From the NCBI GenBank assembly GCA_000231825.2, contig JH720359.1, forward strand, positions 149,676-213,675: a DNA stretch of 64,000 bases, in the 5' to 3' direction. This document shows positions 24,255 to 38,145 of the stretch, piece after piece. Both the position numbers and the translations under genes were made by a program. The notes under the pieces were generated by a model that saw only the letters and a list, made by a program, of their open reading frames with translations, was not told the DNA's origin and made no database searches. Each line of letters opens with the position of its first letter. The first letter of the stretch is position 1. This DNA is from Tetrahymena elliotti 4EA (taxonomy: Eukaryota; Ciliophora; Oligohymenophorea; Hymenostomatida; Tetrahymenidae).

Positions 24255-24878
24255 TTCATAGATAGAAATAAAAAAAAAATTATTTAACTCTTTAATTAAA
24301 GTTAAATTTATGTTCCTTTATTAAACTCATTTATTTCTTATAGTATAAATATTTTTTTTTGTAAAAAATATCCTTTTTAAATTATTAAATAAATCTATTT
24401 TTTTAATTTAAATTATATCAAACAAATTAAGATAAAATTTAAAAAGATTTTATTGAAATATTTCTATTTATTTTTTTGATGTGAAAATAACAAAAGTATA
24501 AAAACATTTTTTTGTTTTTATTATTACTTAGCCCATTTTTAGAGTTAATATTCATTCAAAAAATGAATGGGTCCCTGATACCCATTAATGCTTTTCGGCA
24601 AAACAGCAAAACCAAACACTTATCATAATTTGCCAAAAATTTTAATCAAACCCTGTTAAATTTCATTTTACTTAAAAAAATTTCTACATAATTTAATTGA
24701 TCAAAAAATCTGAAATGTATTATTTTAGCGTTTAATTAAGAAAAACAAAGAGAATAAAAATAATTTTTTTAAGAAGTTTTTTATTGATGAAATACTTTAA
24801 AAAGTTAAATTTTAAGTATTTGAAAACTCAACAAGGAGAAAAATAATTTAATTGTTTAAAAATATTAAGATATTCAAT
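24255..24878. other. convergent intergenic region with hairpins
   Basis: Lies between the 3' ends of the calpain (+) and kinesin (-) genes. It holds a GC-richer patch at 24551-24620. AATGGGT at 24566-24572 pairs exactly with ACCCATT at 24580-24586 around a 7-nt loop, and TTCATT (24551-24556) can instead pair with AATGAA (24562-24567). This may be a transcription-end structure or a small RNA. No protein frame seen. Confidence 0.5.
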
Positions 24879-27800
24879 TCAAAAGATTAATGTCTTTTGG
24901 GTGGATGAAATATTTGTAAGTTTTCTTTCTAGAATGCTTTATTTTTTGTTATTAGTTTTTGTTTGTTGATTAGTTTGGCTCAATTCTTTATTGGTCTCAC
25001 ATTTTTCAACGCTGTTTGGTGTTTAGTGTTAAGAGCGAGTTATATATTATTATTATTTGAGAGAAAGAAGATTTAGAGCTTCTTTTGTTTAAGAATAATA
25101 TTTTGGATGAGATGAGATGTTAAGTATTACCATAGTTTTAGAGTAACAATTTAGACTATTTCTTAAGTATTAAGTCAAAAGACTATTCCTATATGGTATG
25201 TGAACTATATTATTTTTAATACTTTTTAAAACAGCTGAAAGAGCTTAAAGACTTTGATTTATAAATATAGTTTCTTTCTATCCATCTCCTGTCGTTTAGC
25301 TAAGTTAGATTCTTTCAGAACCTTTTTTATTAAAAATAGAAAAATGTATTTTAAAAATATAAATAATTTTATTATTTTTACCTGCTAAATCTACTAAGTG
25401 GAGTTAGCCCTCATTTATCTTATTTTGCTTTCTATCAAATAATTTAAGTTTAATTGTATATACTAAGTGAGACCTTGAAGAGTGCTAATTACAATTTGTC
25501 TTTCTAACAATTCTATTTTTAGCAGCAGACATTATTTATTATAATAAAAATGAGAGTTTTAATTTATATTCAAGACCTGCTGGTAATTTATTTTGAGAAG
25601 GTTCTTTTCTTTCTTAAATATTAACATTTTATATCAAATCTTTAATCTTATCATTATAAAGCTCTACTATACTTACACTGACTTCATTATAAATTCCTTC
25701 TTTTTCATACTCCTCAATTTTTTAGCACAGCTATTCTAAACATCTAGGAATAATACCTTTTTACTTTTGATTCTTTATTTCTCCAAACATAGTAAAGGTT
25801 TTACCAGAGCCAGTTGGTCCATAAGTAAAAATCGACACATTAGAACTTTATAGAATTTAATTTTAATCATATAAGAAAGAAATAATATGAAATTACCATT
25901 CAAAGAAGGAATTCAAAAAAAAATTTAGATCATTGAATAGCTCTACTTATTCTGAATCTTCTTCAAAGACTTTCATAAATGTGTACTCAGTATATTATTT
26001 TTTTTAGTTTTTATCTGGCGATTACAAAGATCTATAAGGATCCCAAAGTAGAACTTTGTAGTCATCATTTACAAAAATAATTTTTTGAGTTGGTTCGGCC
26101 TGTGGTCTAATTCTACATACTACTCTTATTCTACCCTTTATCTAAAAAATTTAACTAAAAATAATATACTAATAAAAAAATAAATATACACTAAGTAATT
26201 CTTCATTAAGCTCTAGAATATTTTGTCTGTGCTAATGGTTTATCTCCTTTAAATGATCTGTTTATTTTAACCTCTCAATATCGCTTACTAAATTCTTAAT
26301 AGAATCAAGTAAATTTATTTTATCTTGATTCAGTTTTTCATTTTCTTTAATTTTTTAAATTTTAATTTCATTATATTATTGCAAATATTCCAGCCTCCTT
26401 GATGTTTTAGAATTTTAGATATAATAAAATATTTATTGTATTTACTATTCTTTTTAATTTACAAGATCATTTAAAAACTACAATTTATGAATAAAATCGT
26501 TTTTGGCTTATTACTCAGCAAATATCTGCTCATCTAGTAATTCTAGATTTGCTAACTAAGTCCCTATGTACTTTTTCAGTAATTTTTCTTACTCTTATAA
26601 TTCTAATAATTCTTCATCAAGACTTATTTTTAAGAAATTGATATTCTTGTTTTATTTTGATGCTTATTATTTCATATGATATTAAAGAAACTTAATAGAT
26701 TTGATGGATATTAGAATTTGATTGAATTTAGTTTCAATTAAAAAATTTTAAGCTAAGTGAATCTTCAAATTGTTAGCTTAATTAAAAAATTGCTTTTAAC
26801 TAATAGTAATATTTAAAATACAATAAGATAATCAATATAAATAAAATATGTAGATATAAAGTAAAATAATTATTAATCATTCTATTTTTTTTGTTTTGAA
26901 ATTTTGAATAAATTAAGTAACTTAAGTAGTGTTCACTATCAATTTATGAGAAATACTTCGATTGAAAATGTTAAATCAGCTATAATAATCTATCAATCAT
27001 AGTATTTCGATTTTTATGAAGACTCTCTAAATGACTTTTAAGGAGAATACATTTCTACATAGAAAATATTTAATTTTTTCATTTAAGAATAAGAAAATAA
27101 TTTACCAGTTTAGATAATATTTGAAGGAGATTATTCATTTAAATAGTTTATGTATCCAAACTAAAGTTATTTCTTCAGTGATTCATTTTCATTAATTTTT
27201 TATTGCAGTAAGTAGCTGAGCCTGTCAACTTCCTAAGACAATAATATAATTCTATTTTCATAATCGATTATGATATTTTGTAGTTGCTATATTTAATTTT
27301 TGTCATGTGCCTAAATTAATAATTTTCTTTCAATAAACAAACAAATATTCATATATTAAAATGTTACCTAAAATAGCTATTATTCTCTTAAAGCTGTATC
27401 TAATTTTGATTAGCAATCTTAGTATTGCTATTCTTTTTCCTTTAACTACTAGCTTACATCTAATTATTTAAGTTTCGTCTCAGATAAAGATTGATTTAAA
27501 GTATCTATAATTTTTTGGAGTTCTATTTTTATAATTTTTAATATTCTTAAAATTAGTCAAAAACAAAGTTTTTTAATAGCAAGTACATAATGAGATTATT
27601 TATTTGTTCAATAGATGAGATAAAGATTTTGTTTAATACATTTAGAAAATACAAATTTAATGAATAATTTATTTAATTTGATAATCTGTGTTATTACCTC
27701 TAAAAAGTATTATGAATTTGGATTTTTTATTTTTCTAAGTTATTCAAAGAAATGTATTTATTTGTCATTCGATAAAATTAAATAGATTAATATTACATTA

Positions 27801-30710
27801 ATCTTTAATAAAATTAAATAATTCAGAAAAAGTTTTTTTACATATTTCTCAATTAGTAGTTGAGAAGAAATTTATTTATTTAATAATTTTTAATATCTTT
27901 TCCTTAACCCATCATCCAAAGAAAAAAATTTTTATTTGGATTTTCTATTTGGTAAAAAAATGAAAATAATTATTAAAATTAATTACATTCAACTTCTATT
28001 TATTCTTTTTCAATAGATGAATATTTTTCTTCTAATTACTCTATGTTATGTTCAAGAAGTTTGTTGTATTTTTATACTTATTAAATTTCTTATTGTAACT
28101 TCGGAATTTATTTTAAATCTTCCTCGACCAATCTAGTATTTAGTTTTAAGTCCCCTATTTATTCTAGAAGCTTTTTATAATAAATTAATATATTAATTTT
28201 TATATTTGAAATCTAATTTTACTTCATCATTTTATGATTCCACTTTTTTTAAACTCTGATTTAGCCTATCGTTCTCATTGATAAGTATGATAATCTATTA
28301 TTAAAACTAAAATCAGTATAAAAATTATAAGAATTTCATACTCTTTATTCATATTATTTCAATGTTTTTTCTAACTAAAATTTGTAGTCGATATCAAAAT
28401 TGACTTCATTTGAGTCAAGGTCAGGTAAAAGCCATTTTGATTCTCCTTTTATATTATAAAATTCAAGTAAAAATTTAAGAATTTATTTGTAAATAAATGC
28501 GTTGGTAAGTTAATAGGAAAAAAGATTTAGGTGAGATATAAATTAGAACAAGAGAAAGAAATTTTATTAATTAGTTAATATAATATATTATTAACAAAGG
28601 TAATTGAGTAATCCCAAAAAAGAAGATAGAAATAGCTTACTTTCTTATAGACTTAATAATTAGTCAATTCTGGATTTTTGATAATCTATTGTTTTATTTA
28701 ATGTGTCAACTTAAGAAATCTGCTTTTACAATTCTTGAATTTCCAAGTCTTTGTTATGGAGATTCTCTGTTTGCACTTTTATCTGTTGAGAGATACATAA
28801 AATATTTTATTTTTAATTTTATTTAATTTTTTAAAATTTATTGAAAAAAATAAAAAACTTATTTACAAGCAATTTTAATTCCTGAATTTGTTACTGAAGC
28901 TAAGACTCACTATCATTTTTCACAGCTTCTGAATTCTTATTTTGTTATTAAGATACATCTGACCCATTTGAAGGAACTTTTTAAGAACCATTAAATTGTT
29001 CTTTTTCTTCACCACTTAGAAGCTTTACAACGAATTCATCCTATTCTATCACTGAAGGATCTGCAGATATATAATTTCTATTGTCATTTCTAAATTTTTT
29101 ATATATAATTTATATACAATTATTCAAGTAACTTTTATAAAATTACATAATGTGAGAGACATTTGCACTAGGAATAGGATATTATGGAGTATTTTGAGGA
29201 CTAATTTAGCTTACATCATGAGACTTGTAAGCAGATTCAAGCTAAAAGGTCTAAATAAATTTTTATTGCAAAGACTAAATCATGATATCTTTTACTTTGA
29301 TTTCACTTTCAAGTTAGCTCTATTTCTCTTTGAATTGGTTTATTATTTAATTTTTTTTAATAATTATTCCTTCTAACACAGTAATATCTTACTTTAGTTA
29401 AACTTTTTATTTATTAACAAAAAAAAGTAAATTTATTTATCAAAAAAGATTATTGACCTAAATATTTGAATAATTCAAATTTTTTTAATTTATTTTAGCA
29501 GACTATCTCATTTCAAAATATCATAATTTTTAATAAACTTATCTTAGATTTTAAGATATAATACTTATTAAGAGTATGTTTTAACTTTTTTATAAACCCT
29601 TCAAACATATATATTAGAAAATTATTACTTATTTATTATTTAAGAATTTACAAAACTAAAGTTTCATAATATTGTAAAGAAAAAACAATAAAATTATTAC
29701 CTTAGTTTTATAGATTCATGCTCTATTATAAAATAATATTATTTGATTAAGGAGATATTATAAATGAACTATTAGGTGAAGGAGGAGTGCTATATGAATA
29801 GTTGAAATTATTTTTAACTGAAGAAGGAAATAGTGGTTTAATTGGAGATATTTTTTTTATTGTTTTTTTTAAAACCATATTTTCTTTTTCAAGGCTGTCT
29901 ACTTACTTTTTAATAGATTAAAGTTGGTTCTCTTTTTTTATTAATTTGTAATTCAATTCTGATAGTTTCACTTATTGCCTAATAGATTCTTCATCATTAT
30001 ATATTTCTAGATTTATTTTAGTTGATATTTCATTACCAAGTGATTTAACTCTATTTTATGAATCAACAGGCTTGATATCAAAATCCGAATTTCTAAAAGT
30101 ATGGGCATCATCATCATTTTCAGTACTAGTTTAATGAGCTGTAAATAAATATTAAATCAATATAATTACTTATAATAAGATAAAGCTTAAATTAAATTTA
30201 CTATTTTTCTACTGATTTAAACTCTTAGATGTGAGTAGTTCTTTAGTAAAATTAGTTTCTCTGTTATAAATTTATAAATTAATAGAAAAATGCAATGTTG
30301 GTTTGAATAGTTTGTTGATTTTTTTAATAAAATAAGGATTTATGTGTTTTTTTTTATATTACTTTAAAACTTTACTCTTTCAATAAAAAATGTGTAATTT
30401 ATTACATATGTTGCGGAGTATTTTGAAAACTTGGCGTAGGTGAAATGTTTTACTCAAAGTTTGTATCAATTTATATTAATCGAATCTTGTGTGGAATCGA
30501 ATAGTTAGTCTATTACGGAAAGCCTATTTACTTAGAATTCAACTTTAATTTATCAATAATATCTTCATTTTAGGATTATCCTTCATCCTAATCAATATTA
30601 TACTTTCTCATAATTCTATCATATTCATGTTCATTATTTTATTATTTATTAATCTCTAAGCTAGAATTATACAATTTATCAGCAAATTCTTCCTACTTTA
30701 AACCTTGCAT
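24879..30710 (-). CDS. Kinesin with C-terminal motor (kinesin-14-like)
   Basis: Microtubule motor whose motor domain is at the C-terminus, as in minus-end-directed kinesin-14. The first ~3.5 kb of coding (30710 down to ~26200) is Gln/Lys/Glu-rich coiled coil broken by Ser/Pro segments. The neck runs into KGRIRVVCRIRP near 26130. The motor carries the P-loop FTYGPTGSGKTFTMFG, switch I NCNQHSSRSH, switch II LHLVDLAGSE and the INQSLQALSAVLKSI helix. It ends SSTQKTLIF at TGA 24879-24881 after a short Asn/Gln-rich tail. Many short introns. The P-loop has Pro where most kinesins have Gln. Start chosen at ATG 30710 (MQGLKQEEFADKLYN); the frame stays open upstream, so a longer N-terminus is possible. 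The overlapping + strand frames are antisense shadows. Confidence 0.88.
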
Positions 30711-31892
30711 TTCCAAGTTAAGTCTTTAAAATTAAGAGGAACTGAATCTTTTTATTTAATATGAATTTATATTAGCAAAATTTTAAGAATATTAGATTAT
30801 TAGTTTTTGCGTAAAATCAGCTAACTTAATTCCTTATTTGATGATAACAATAATAATAATAATAATAAAAATAATACCAAAGCAAATTTTATAATTCTGA
30901 TAAAACTTAGAAATTTCATAATTTTTGTTCTAATTTAATACATATAAAAAGTAATAAATTGTTTAGTAACATGAAGAACATACTAAATTTATTTTTTATT
31001 ATCTGCATTAACTCGATAAAAATATTATTTTATATAAGTCTCTTCATTGAATTAAATATTATCTTTTTTTTAATTTTAGTATTAGTTTTATTTTTGTTTT
31101 ATAATAAAAAAATTTCCTTTTTATTAAATTAAAGATTGAAAGAAAGTATTTGAAGTTATTAATAACATTTATTTAGATTTTTGTCATTCATTATCTGTAA
31201 ACCAATAACTATTGGTAGATAAAGAAATGAATATTCGATAAAAAATAGCTATCAAGCATTTTAGCATATTTGGGATTATTATTATTAATACTAATAGAAA
31301 GACCTTAAATTTTAGATAAAATTTTATTTTTGAGATAAAAAATTAAAGTAAACTTTTGCTTTTCATTTAAAATTAAATTTTATTTTTGAAATTTATTTTA
31401 TGTTTTTACTTCCTACATATGTAGTGTCATAATGTATATTTTCTTTTGAAACAAGTTTTATCATTTTTAATTCTTTAATATGTTTATTATTACATTGATC
31501 CTTTAAGATACTATTATATTTTGATAAAAAATAAATTAAAAAATAATTAAAATAAAATTAATTTAATTTTTGAACAAACATACAAATTTACTTATTGAAA
31601 TGGATTCAACTTTTAAAATTGAAAATATTTTAACTAAAAATTAATTTTTAATTTTTGAATCAAAAATATTATTTTTTTATTCAATAATTTCTCTAATTTA
31701 ATAAATAAAGTGGTTAAAATAAATTGTTTAAAAAAATTGTATTAAAAATAATTTAAAATATTTTATGAAAATTATATTTTTAATTTTGGTGCTCTGACAA
31801 TTTTAGTATTTCAAATTTTGAGTAAAAATATTATGGTTTATTATTGAAATAGTTACATAGGAATGTGTAAGCAAATAAATACAATTATAATT
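30711..31892. other. intergenic, no gene seen
   Basis: About 1.2 kb of very AT-rich spacer with a (TAA)n microsatellite at about 30849-30868, just upstream of the kinesin start. No coding frame recognised on either strand. Confidence 0.45.
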
Positions 31893-32684
31893 TCAACTAA
31901 AATCAAAATCAACAAATAAAAGTTCATTTTTTATTTTAGGATGCATGAGAGGTTCATTTCTAAGATTAGGATCATTAACAAAAACAGAATTTTCAGGATC
32001 GTATTAAGCGCTCACATATGTGAATCCTTCCATTTAACAAGACTCAGTAATTTTACCTTTTTAATCTTTCTTTTCAATCTCAGGTTCTTCTACAAAAGGG
32101 ATGTCCTCCAATTTAACCTTGTCATACATGATAATCTTAGAGGCTAAGACAGCTGTGTCAGTGGACATCTATATTTTAGTCAGCTTTCTCAACTCAAATC
32201 CTTCATTTCTTAATTCTTTAGTTCTATCTTTAGGAGGATGATCACCCAAAATACCACCAAATACAAAAGCATCATAATTTTCTAAATCTGAGGGTTAAAG
32301 TTCTTTTTCAGCTCTCATATCAAGTAAGATAACTTTTTTAAAGGGGACAGAAATTTTTTCATTTTTTCTCTCATCATCAAACTCAAGCTTTTCTTGATTC
32401 TATATGTATTTACCAATTTTATCCTTAAGTTCAATGATCATATTGCCTCCTCTTTTTTCATGCTCTTCCTATAATTATTGATAATTTCTTTTGTATTCTT
32501 CGTTTTCATCGCTAGTAGGATCTTCAAAATAGGATGAATTTGTGAAAACTAATTTAGCATTTGTCTTTTAAAGATATCTTAACATGTTCAAGTACTCACA
32601 GAGAGCCCAGTCATATAAGCCTTAATCAACTTATTCTATGATAAAATATTTTCTAGGGAATTAAGATTACTATTATGTATCCAT
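31893..32684 (-). CDS. SFM1: SPOUT protein arginine methyltransferase, SFM1 type
   Basis: Member of the SFM1 (DUF431) SPOUT family; the yeast enzyme methylates an arginine of ribosomal protein Rps3. A single uninterrupted exon of 263 residues from ATG 32684 to TGA 31893-31895. The N-terminus is MDTQQQSQFPRKYFIIEQ, then GLYDWALCEYLNML and KLVFTNSSYF. The core is VPFKKVILLDMRAEKELQP, DAFVFGGILGDHPPKDRTKE, and the knot region KIQMSTDTAVLASKIIM, matching the family SAM-binding knot. It is about 50 residues longer than the yeast protein, mainly a C-terminal tail. It lies head-to-tail with TRM6, about 500 nt away; the two need not be co-regulated. Confidence 0.85.
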
Positions 32685-33178
32685 CTTAAAATTTAACTTG
32701 TGTTTTTTGATATTTTAATATTTTGTTAAATCAGTAAAAATTATAATAAACAATAAATAGTTAGTATCTTTGCATACAAATTTTCTTAAGTTAAATTGTA
32801 TGTGGCTTTAAAGCTAAATTTAATATTTTTAAACACAAAATCTATTTAGCTAACCAATCAATCGAGCAAACATTAAAATAATAGATATTTAATGAAATTT
32901 ATGTGAATATTTCCAAAAAATAATAATAAGTCAAAGACCCTCATTAAAAATAAACCACAATCTTTATTAATAAAAAACAAAAAGTTGAAATATTATTTAA
33001 TAAGCTGTTAGAGTAAGCAATTAAATTTTGAAAAATTCTTAAAAAAAGCAAAACAAAAGTAGTATTTCTATCTTTTTGATTAAGAAAATAATTTTCTTTA
33101 AAATAAGTTCATTTTTTATTAAGTGAATTTACAAAAAATATAATAGGAAATAAAAATAATTTAAAAATGATTAATCTA
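32685..33178. other. intergenic, no gene seen
   Basis: Short AT-rich spacer between the SFM1-type gene and TRM6, both on the minus strand. Nothing recognised. Confidence 0.5.
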
Positions 33179-34905
33179 TCATCCAATGATCTTATAACCA
33201 GTCAAAATATATCCACTATAAGGACTCATCATTGTGATGGGATGAGTTCTGTTTTTTAAAACCTAGAATTAAAGTAAAAGAATTAAAATGTTAAAATTCA
33301 AATTAAGAATAGATTTACTTAATGTTCTCTATAGAATATATCAAATATTTTTATGTTAACAAAATCTCTTTCTTATTGCATCAAGTCAAATGAATTTTGT
33401 AAGCACTATTATATTAAAAATTATTAAAATATCATTTTTAAACAAGAGTATTATTTATTACTTCAAGGTAATTGGAGTATGCAAGAAGAATTCCATTAGG
33501 GACAAGTAAATGCATGAATTTTTCAACAATTTCAGTGACATCGTAATCACCAACAATCAAAAGACTTTTTTGTTAAAGATTTTAAATGAGTTTTTAAAAA
33601 AATAAAATTCAATATTTACTGAGTAAATTTATCAGTTTTTGCATCAACTATTTAATTTGGATTTCTAAATTCAACTGATGAATTTAAGTGTTGAGGGACA
33701 TTCATTTAAGAATAGCAAGTAATTTGGTTGAAAGGCATTTTCTCTTTCATGTAATGAATCTTTCCTTTTCCATTCAATCTGATAACAGCACCACCTAAGA
33801 TAGCACCTTTAGTATTATCAAAAAGAGCAATATTAGCTCCTTCTCTAATATTAGCATAGTGCATAAACATACTAAAAGCATCTCCTCTCATATAGCTAAT
33901 TTTACAAATATTTCATATGAAGCATTCCTTGATATAAATTATAGTAAAAAGTTTTAATTACTTAACGAGCTTTGGATTTTCTTGGTAAAGAGTTTCTACG
34001 ACATTTAAAGGTGTAGTCTTAAGGACTGTGAAGTAAAAGAAATATCTTTTTATAATTTATTTTATATTATTAATATATCCTTTAATGCATTTTTAATTAA
34101 ATTAGAATAAAGTCTACTTAACATAAAAAGTTTTTTCTATCTACTTTTGATAAAGAAATTAAATATGCCATTATAAAAATTTGTGCTGCTTGCTTACTTT
34201 TCTTTTTTTCTTTGCAAATATTTCTCTTTGGAGAATGCTGTGCGCTAATTAAATTTGTCATTGTTTTCTTGGATTATTTTGATTAACTCTTCTTTTGAGA
34301 TGGTTTCATCTTTTTTCATAAGTTCAATAGCTTCATTAGATAGCTTTTAGACTGAATTATCATTGAAAATATTTCTATTATCTCTTTATTCTTACTATTC
34401 TTCTTCACTAAAATGAAATAAAATGTTTTTGTTTATATCTTATATTCATATAATTATTATTTTTACTAATTTTCTTCATAGTTGTAGAATTAATTGAAGT
34501 TGCTAGGATCATAGACAATTTTATCATTTGAGTATTCATAGACAACATTGTATTCTTTTCCAACAATATCTTTCATGTTAATCATTTTCTTTCTCCATTT
34601 AGTCTTTCTATATTTTTTTAGATAGTTATTTAGCTCTCTTTCTTAAACATTTAATATCGTTATAAGCAAATCAAGTGCTATCAAGTAATATTTATGTTGA
34701 GTGGTTAAATATAAATTTACTTATTCTCCTTTAAGTTTACAATCTTGCGGTTATCTCTATTATCAATTAGCAATACATATTCATTTCCTTTAATTATATT
34801 ATCTGATTGTATGCTATCCGAAATAACTGTAGCCTATTCAGATGGTTATTAAGGTGCGTTTTCTTAACTTATTGGCTATTATTCAGATTTTTAAACTTCA
34901 CTCAT
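33179..34905 (-). CDS. TRM6: tRNA m1A58 methyltransferase non-catalytic subunit TRM6
   Basis: TRM6 (Gcd10) pairs with catalytic TRM61 to methylate A58 of tRNA, including initiator tRNA, in the nucleus. From ATG 34905 (MSEVQKSEQQPISQ) an acidic leader leads to NEYVLLIDNRDNRKIVNL, a small barrel typical of the family. Then come QRTAFSKEKYLQRKKEKYFF, YMRGDAFSMFMHYANIREGA, IALFDNTKGAILGGAVIRL, KSLLIVGDYDVTEIVEKF, and a C-terminus RTHPITMMSPYSGYILTGYK. The SAM-binding Gly motif of TRM61 is not evident, as expected for TRM6. About five short introns separate the exons. TRM61 is not in this window. Confidence 0.88.
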
Positions 34906-35400
34906 TTCTAAAAATTTATTTAAGGATTTATTTTATTTTAGTTTTTTTATACAAATTTATATAAAGTTTATAAAGCATCTATCTATCTATTTAATTATCA
35001 AATATTAATATTTTTCATTCATCTCCGAATCAATAAAATTAATAATGTACAATTATATTTTGTATATCAATATTTTCTCCTAAAATATGAGTAGAATATT
35101 AAGCTATTTAATAAGAAATGGTATATTTACATTCACTATCAAATCTTTATCTTTTCTCTTCAATTATTTTTTAAAATTTATTTTATTCGCTAAAAATTCT
35201 TTTTATTTTTTTCAATATTTTTTAATTCATTTTAATTTCTTCTTCATTTTTTTTTTACTTTTTCAGGCTTATTTTTACTCAAAATTTTTAGCTAAAATCT
35301 ATATTCAAATCAGATCAGATCCAGCTATTCACTTTATTTTATAAATTTAATTTATTTAATATATTTAAAATTTTAAAAATTTTATAACCTGAAAAGTAAA
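34906..35400. other. divergent intergenic region
   Basis: Likely 5' region for TRM6 (-) and the RING protein (+). T-rich on the + strand, with a short ATCT tract near 34979. A small frame at 35087-35344 is composed of Phe/Leu/Ile from T-runs and is not credible as a gene. Confidence 0.5.
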
Positions 35401-38145
35401 ATGGAGGAAGAGATATAAGAAGAGGAAGTAAAATAAATTGAATATGTAAGACCTTTAGGATAAATATGTAGATTTGAGTGCCCTGCAAATAAAGAATAGC
35501 ATTCAAAATACCTTAATTCTTATTAAATGTACAAATATCATATCAAGTATTGTAGAGAGTTAAGATGCCTTTAAGAAGTTTTTGTCTGTAAATTTTGTGT
35601 CAAGCTATTTAGAGAAATCAAAAAAAGAGATGAACATTAAATAAATTGTTCCTGTAGATTAGTTCATGAAAATGTAATTTTTGAAATGCCTAATCACCTG
35701 AAAACTCACTACCCATTAAATAAAATTACCTTTGAAAACTAAGAAGAATTTTACCAAATAATAGATAAATTTCCATTATAAGAGCCTCTTTCAATGAATT
35801 TAATGGACAGTAGCTGCCTAAGAAGTGAATTTGAAGAAGAAGGAGAGGAATAAGTAAGAGTTGATAAAAGTTGTTGTGAAAATTCTCATAATGCCTTTTC
35901 TGAAGATTTAATATGCAGTGATGAAGATGATTCATAGATATCTGATTTAGAATAATTTTCTCCTTAAAAATATCATAATAATTAAGCAGGTATTAGTAGC
36001 TCCTCGTAATAAAGTCTTTCAATCCTAAATCAATAAATAAATATTTTATCTGTTTAAGAATAGCTAATACAACCTTCAAGCAAAATGATCACAGAAGAAT
36101 AAGATCTAGATGATGATAAAAAACCTTCAAGAAAAAAACACTCTCTAAGAAGTTTTAAAAATATTATCAAAAAAAAGATAGAATAACCAGCTCAGATTAA
36201 AAATTAAACAGCTTTTGAGTAAAAAATATCCAAATCAAATAATCTTAAACTTACTCAATAAGTTGAATAATTCTTTCATCATAACATAGATCTTCCTTTT
36301 GAGCAACAAATATTATAGCAGACAAAAATTTTAGAAGTTTAAGCTTCTCTGGTAAATGAAAAAATTGGAAATTTAACAAGCTTAAGCATAAAATAAGAGA
36401 GTAATAACAAAATTGATTCCTCTCACTTAGAAAGTAAATAAGAACAAACATAAGCTAAAGGTAATAATCAAATTTTATCGGCATCTAAAAGTAATAATGA
36501 AAATTAAATTTAGAACCAAAGCTAACAAAAAATGTAGTAAGAATAAGATGATAGTTTTCGTTTTTTAGATGCTTAAGATTGTGTTTTAGGTGATTTAAGC
36601 GTGTTTTAGGTTTATTAAGAACAATTGTTGATGATAAAATAACCTATTTCAATAAAAGTTATGGATGTTACTTCAGAAAATTAAATCATTTTATAGTAAG
36701 AAGAGAATTTTATCAATGATTTTAATTATTTTAATTATTTGTAGATGAAGAATTTTTAAAAATTCAATTCTTATTTAATTAAGAATAAATCTAAATTGTC
36801 ACCTTAGGATCACTTGATAGCATCCTTTACAGTCTAACACTATGATTCACAAAAATATCTTCAAGATCAACTGATGAAAAATCCTAATGATAATTAATTT
36901 TGTTTAATGCAAATAGAAGTTACTAAATTGCTTGATTTGTTTAGCTCTAAGCAACCGTATAATTGTTTATTTGAAGATAACTGTAATGTTACAGATTTTA
37001 TTTATAAATCATAACACTCTATATTCATTCTTACATTACAAAATTCTAAAATATTTGACCAAGATTTCATTCCAAAACCACCCTAAAATGCTTTTGATTG
37101 CACAGATGCTCATATGAAACCTTTGTAATAATATTCATCACAATTAAAATTAAATACTGCTTCTTAGATAAACAGTTAAAATAAATCCTAAATTCTAACC
37201 TAGTCATAAGATGTAAATAATACTATTAAATTAAACCTATATGCTTTTGAAGGCTTTTAAGTTTTTAATTATGACTTAAATTTACATGAAGTTTATTTAT
37301 TTGAGAAATTATCTAAATAATTATTGGAGGTATCAGCACAGGATTTAAAATTATGGGATCATATAAAATCTTAAACTCAAAAGTAGCTTTTCTAATATTC
37401 TAATGATATAGAGCTTTACAGTAAATAAAAGGTAGAAAAAACATAGTAGCTGTTAGAGATAAAAAGTAGAATTGAACAAGATAAAAGAGCTACATTAACA
37501 AAGAAGAAATCTAGAATAAACAAGGAAAAGAATTTAGAAGATTAAATTTAAAAGAAGCTGAGTGAAAAAGAAAACAATTTGCTCAAATATAATTAGATGT
37601 AAAAGGAAATTAAAGATATGCACAGTTAAGTGACTTAGCTAAGATAAAATCTTCAAATAGAAATAGACAAAGAGTATTAACTTGCTAAGGATAAATCTGA
37701 TTAAATTTACTACTAATAAATGGATAAACACAGAACTGAGGTAATATCTCTAGCAAGTGAGAACATATTAGATTTATATAATGCCATTGAGCATTATAAG
37801 TAAGAAAATTAATTATTGTTAAAAGAATAATATGAATTGGTGGATATATAAAGAAAGTAAGGTTAAATTTTACTAAAATACGATGCTAAATATGAAAGCC
37901 TGCTAAATGCCAAGAGAAACAAAGAAAAACTTATTTCTTTACAAAAAAATAAATAGCAAACAGCTTACATGTGCTTAAAATGTAAAAAATATCCTTAAAA
38001 CTGCTTATAAAAACCATGTGGTCATGTAGTTTATTGTTATTCATGTTTAAATGAAGAAAATGAATAAAAAGAAATTATTTTCTGTAAAATCTGTGAGATA
38101 GAAATAATTAAATTTTCTGAAATTAAGTACAAAATTTTGCATTGA
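35401..38145 (+). CDS. 914-residue RING-finger protein, putative E3 ligase
   Basis: A single exon of 914 codons from ATG 35401 to TGA 38143, with TAA/TAG read as Gln throughout. The N-terminus has clustered Cys/His: CRFECPANKEQH, then CRELRCLQEVFVCKFCVKLF and EHQINCSC, suggesting one or two zinc-binding modules of TRAF or C2H2 character. The centre is long and disordered, rich in Gln, Ser and Asn. Residues ~670-850 are charged heptad-like coiled coil (KVEKTQQLLEIKSRIEQ onward). The C-terminus is a RING: MCLKCKKYPQNCLQKPCGH, VVYCYSCL and FCKICEIEII. It resembles membrane- or cytoskeleton-linked ubiquitin ligases, but substrate and location are unknown. The family is not identified beyond the RING. 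Confidence 0.8.

Noticed and set aside
26946..27494. 182-codon + strand frame beginning MRNTSIENVKSAIII
   Set aside because: It is antisense to kinesin coiled-coil exons (SETKLKQLDVSQQLKEKE and KCILLKSHLESLHKN on minus). A TGA-only code leaves antisense frames open.
35726..36451. Minus-strand frames rich in Leu/Phe/Ile opposite the RING gene
   Set aside because: Reverse shadows of the Gln/Glu/Lys-rich 914-codon + frame.
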